The position numbers and the translations under genes are program-made. Below the pieces are notes generated by a model that was not told where the DNA came from, made no database searches, and was given only the letters and a program-made list of their open reading frames with translations. From positions 168,573,298 to 168,637,297 of the forward strand of contig JAIOJX010000030.1 in NCBI GenBank assembly GCA_022376925.1: a DNA stretch of 64,000 nucleotides, read 5' to 3'. This DNA comes from Tragulus kanchil. Lineage: Eukaryota; Chordata; Mammalia; Artiodactyla; Tragulidae. Of the stretch, positions 62,492 to 64,000 are shown in pieces; positions within the stretch are counted from its first letter, which is position 1, and every line of letters starts with the position of its first letter.

Positions 62492-64000
62492 GTAAGACGT
62501 AATTATTGTAAACATGCCTTCTGGGGGCAGGGAGATTATTTATTAGGGCATTGATATTGCCTTGCATTGAGGGTTTTCACTTTACCCTGTAGACCTGGTG
62601 CAAATTTCCTATATATATACTTATTCTGCATGAAGGCTAATAGATACCCATGAGCAAGGGTATATCTCTGTCTTACTGATAAAAGATTGATTCAGATTAT
62701 TGTTGATACTTTACATTTTTATTAAACAGAATTCTCCTGTCTTAAGTATTTCAAATGAAAATTACTTAACTAATGACAACCTGAATGGATGTAGAGTTGA
62801 AATGTTTATCTCCCTGATGAACAACTGGTATAAGAGATGTCAGTGATCACACTGATGGTCCAGCCGACACAGTATTTGATCCTGATGTTGTGGTTGCAGG
62901 TTATGCTTGTCTGTTCTGCTAGTTATCCATTTGTTCTGTAAATTTACTGTTATTCTTTGAAAAGTGGTTTAGTTAGTACTGATCTTACTTATAGGCTTGG
63001 CAGCTACTGGTGTTAATGCTATGGGATTTGGTAACAAAGGCTGTGTTTCCTCCATTCTTACAGCGAGTATTTTTGTGGTTTTTTATCACACTGTGCTTCA
63101 GCCTTTGTTTCTTTTTAGGTTGAAATTGAGATAGTTCTAATCTTTTTATATTGCAGTGATAAACAAAAAAAAATGTTTTTAAAATTTCCTTTTCCAAGCC
63201 TTCTTCCATTCTGTTATGAATTAACAAAAGAATAAAATTCTCAAAACATGGCTTGTAGAAAGACCATGATATTAGATGCAAAGTTAAAAATCAGGTTTTC
63301 TGTATTATTTTAACAGTTTTTTCCTATAGTGCTGTTTTTGTTGGCCATTTTGGCCTCAACAGCACCTTAACATACTACCTTCCAAAGATACTAATGGTAA
63401 TTTCTGGACCTCACCATCTTCTAAACATCATTCTCTGAATAATTTTTACATCCTGAAACTCAGTAGCACTCTCTTCGGCAAATTTAGTCATGTCAGCAAT
63501 TCCTAAAAATTAATATTTTCTCCCTGGTAGATGATCCCAGGTTCTTTGAGCAGGTTGCTTTTACTGTTTGTCTCCTTTGCTAAAAATTCACTGACTGTTG
63601 ATTCTAATTCGTGCAAGATTCAACTGGTGATGCTTCTGCATCAGTGTGGGTGTAATCCTTCAGTCATTATTTGTTTTTTTTCTAATTAATGGAAAAGGTG
63701 TTGCATTAAATATGCATCTTCATCCTGTAGCATCACAGCTTCTTAGAAACAATTTCTTATACTCTTTGACATACTCCATTGTGTCTTATGTTTCCTACTG
63801 AGTTACAAGCTCTTGTATTTTAGGGTCCATTTTCCAATGATTTCTCACTTTTCCTCCTTGTGTTTCAAGATTGCTATTTGACAGAGAACTTAGGAAATAC
63901 ATGTTTATCTCCTGATGAACAACGGGTATACGAGATGTCAGTGATCACACTGATGGTCCAGCCGACACAGTATTTGATCCTGATGTTGTGGTTGCAGGTT
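62492..64000. other. KIF15 intron 14 (to window end)
   Basis: AT-rich and without a recognisable exon. It ends in the second copy of the segment at 62802-62902. Confidence 0.55.
62802..64000. repeat. Start of another ~1.1 kb duplication cut by the window end (D13)
   Basis: About 100 bp at 62802-62902 recur at 63901-64000 with a few differences. The offset is 1098 bp, like the other duplications. The remainder lies outside the window. Confidence 0.85.

Overview
This is vertebrate nuclear DNA from an even-toed ungulate, most likely a ruminant. Genes are split by GT-AG introns, and the window is packed with tRNA-Glu-derived SINEs of the cetartiodactyl CHR / Bov-tA type. A degraded BovB/ART2-like element near 35.1-35.5 kb points to ruminants. 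No bacterial, CRISPR or operon-like structure is present, and I found no evidence of a new biological system.

Layout. 1-9573: repeat-rich 3' flank of KIAA1143, with SINEs, a MaLR LTR, MER5A and L1 ends. 9574-19354 (minus strand): all three coding exons of KIAA1143. 16.8-18.9 kb: a TOMM6 retrocopy inside KIAA1143 intron 1, present twice in the sequence. 19355-19615: a short CpG-rich bidirectional promoter with E2F, CRE and YY1 motifs. 19616-62491 (plus strand): the first 14 coding exons of KIF15 (kinesin-12), giving the motor domain and the start of the coiled coil; the gene continues past the window. KIF15 intron 1 holds a broken class I endogenous retrovirus on the minus strand (20.7-27.8 kb; one LTR, a PBS resembling tRNA-Phe, gag, pro, pol, env) and a separate solo LTR (31.2-31.6 kb).

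The most unusual property is structural. At least twelve stretches are repeated head-to-tail, almost all with a unit of 1.02-1.16 kb and one of 0.42 kb. Together they add about 12.4 kb. The copies are identical or differ by a few bases, often homopolymer-length changes. Some carry genuine exons: KIF15 exon 5 (the P-loop) and exon 7 each occur twice. The narrow size range, the scattered positions and the small filler sequences at some junctions suggest assembly or gap-filling artefacts rather than biology. Gene models and repeat counts should be read with this in mind.

Functionally, KIF15 is a mitotic plus-end-directed kinesin that backs up Eg5/KIF11 in spindle assembly. KIAA1143 is a small, conserved, charged protein of unknown function. 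They share one promoter, which carries a cell-cycle (E2F-type) site.
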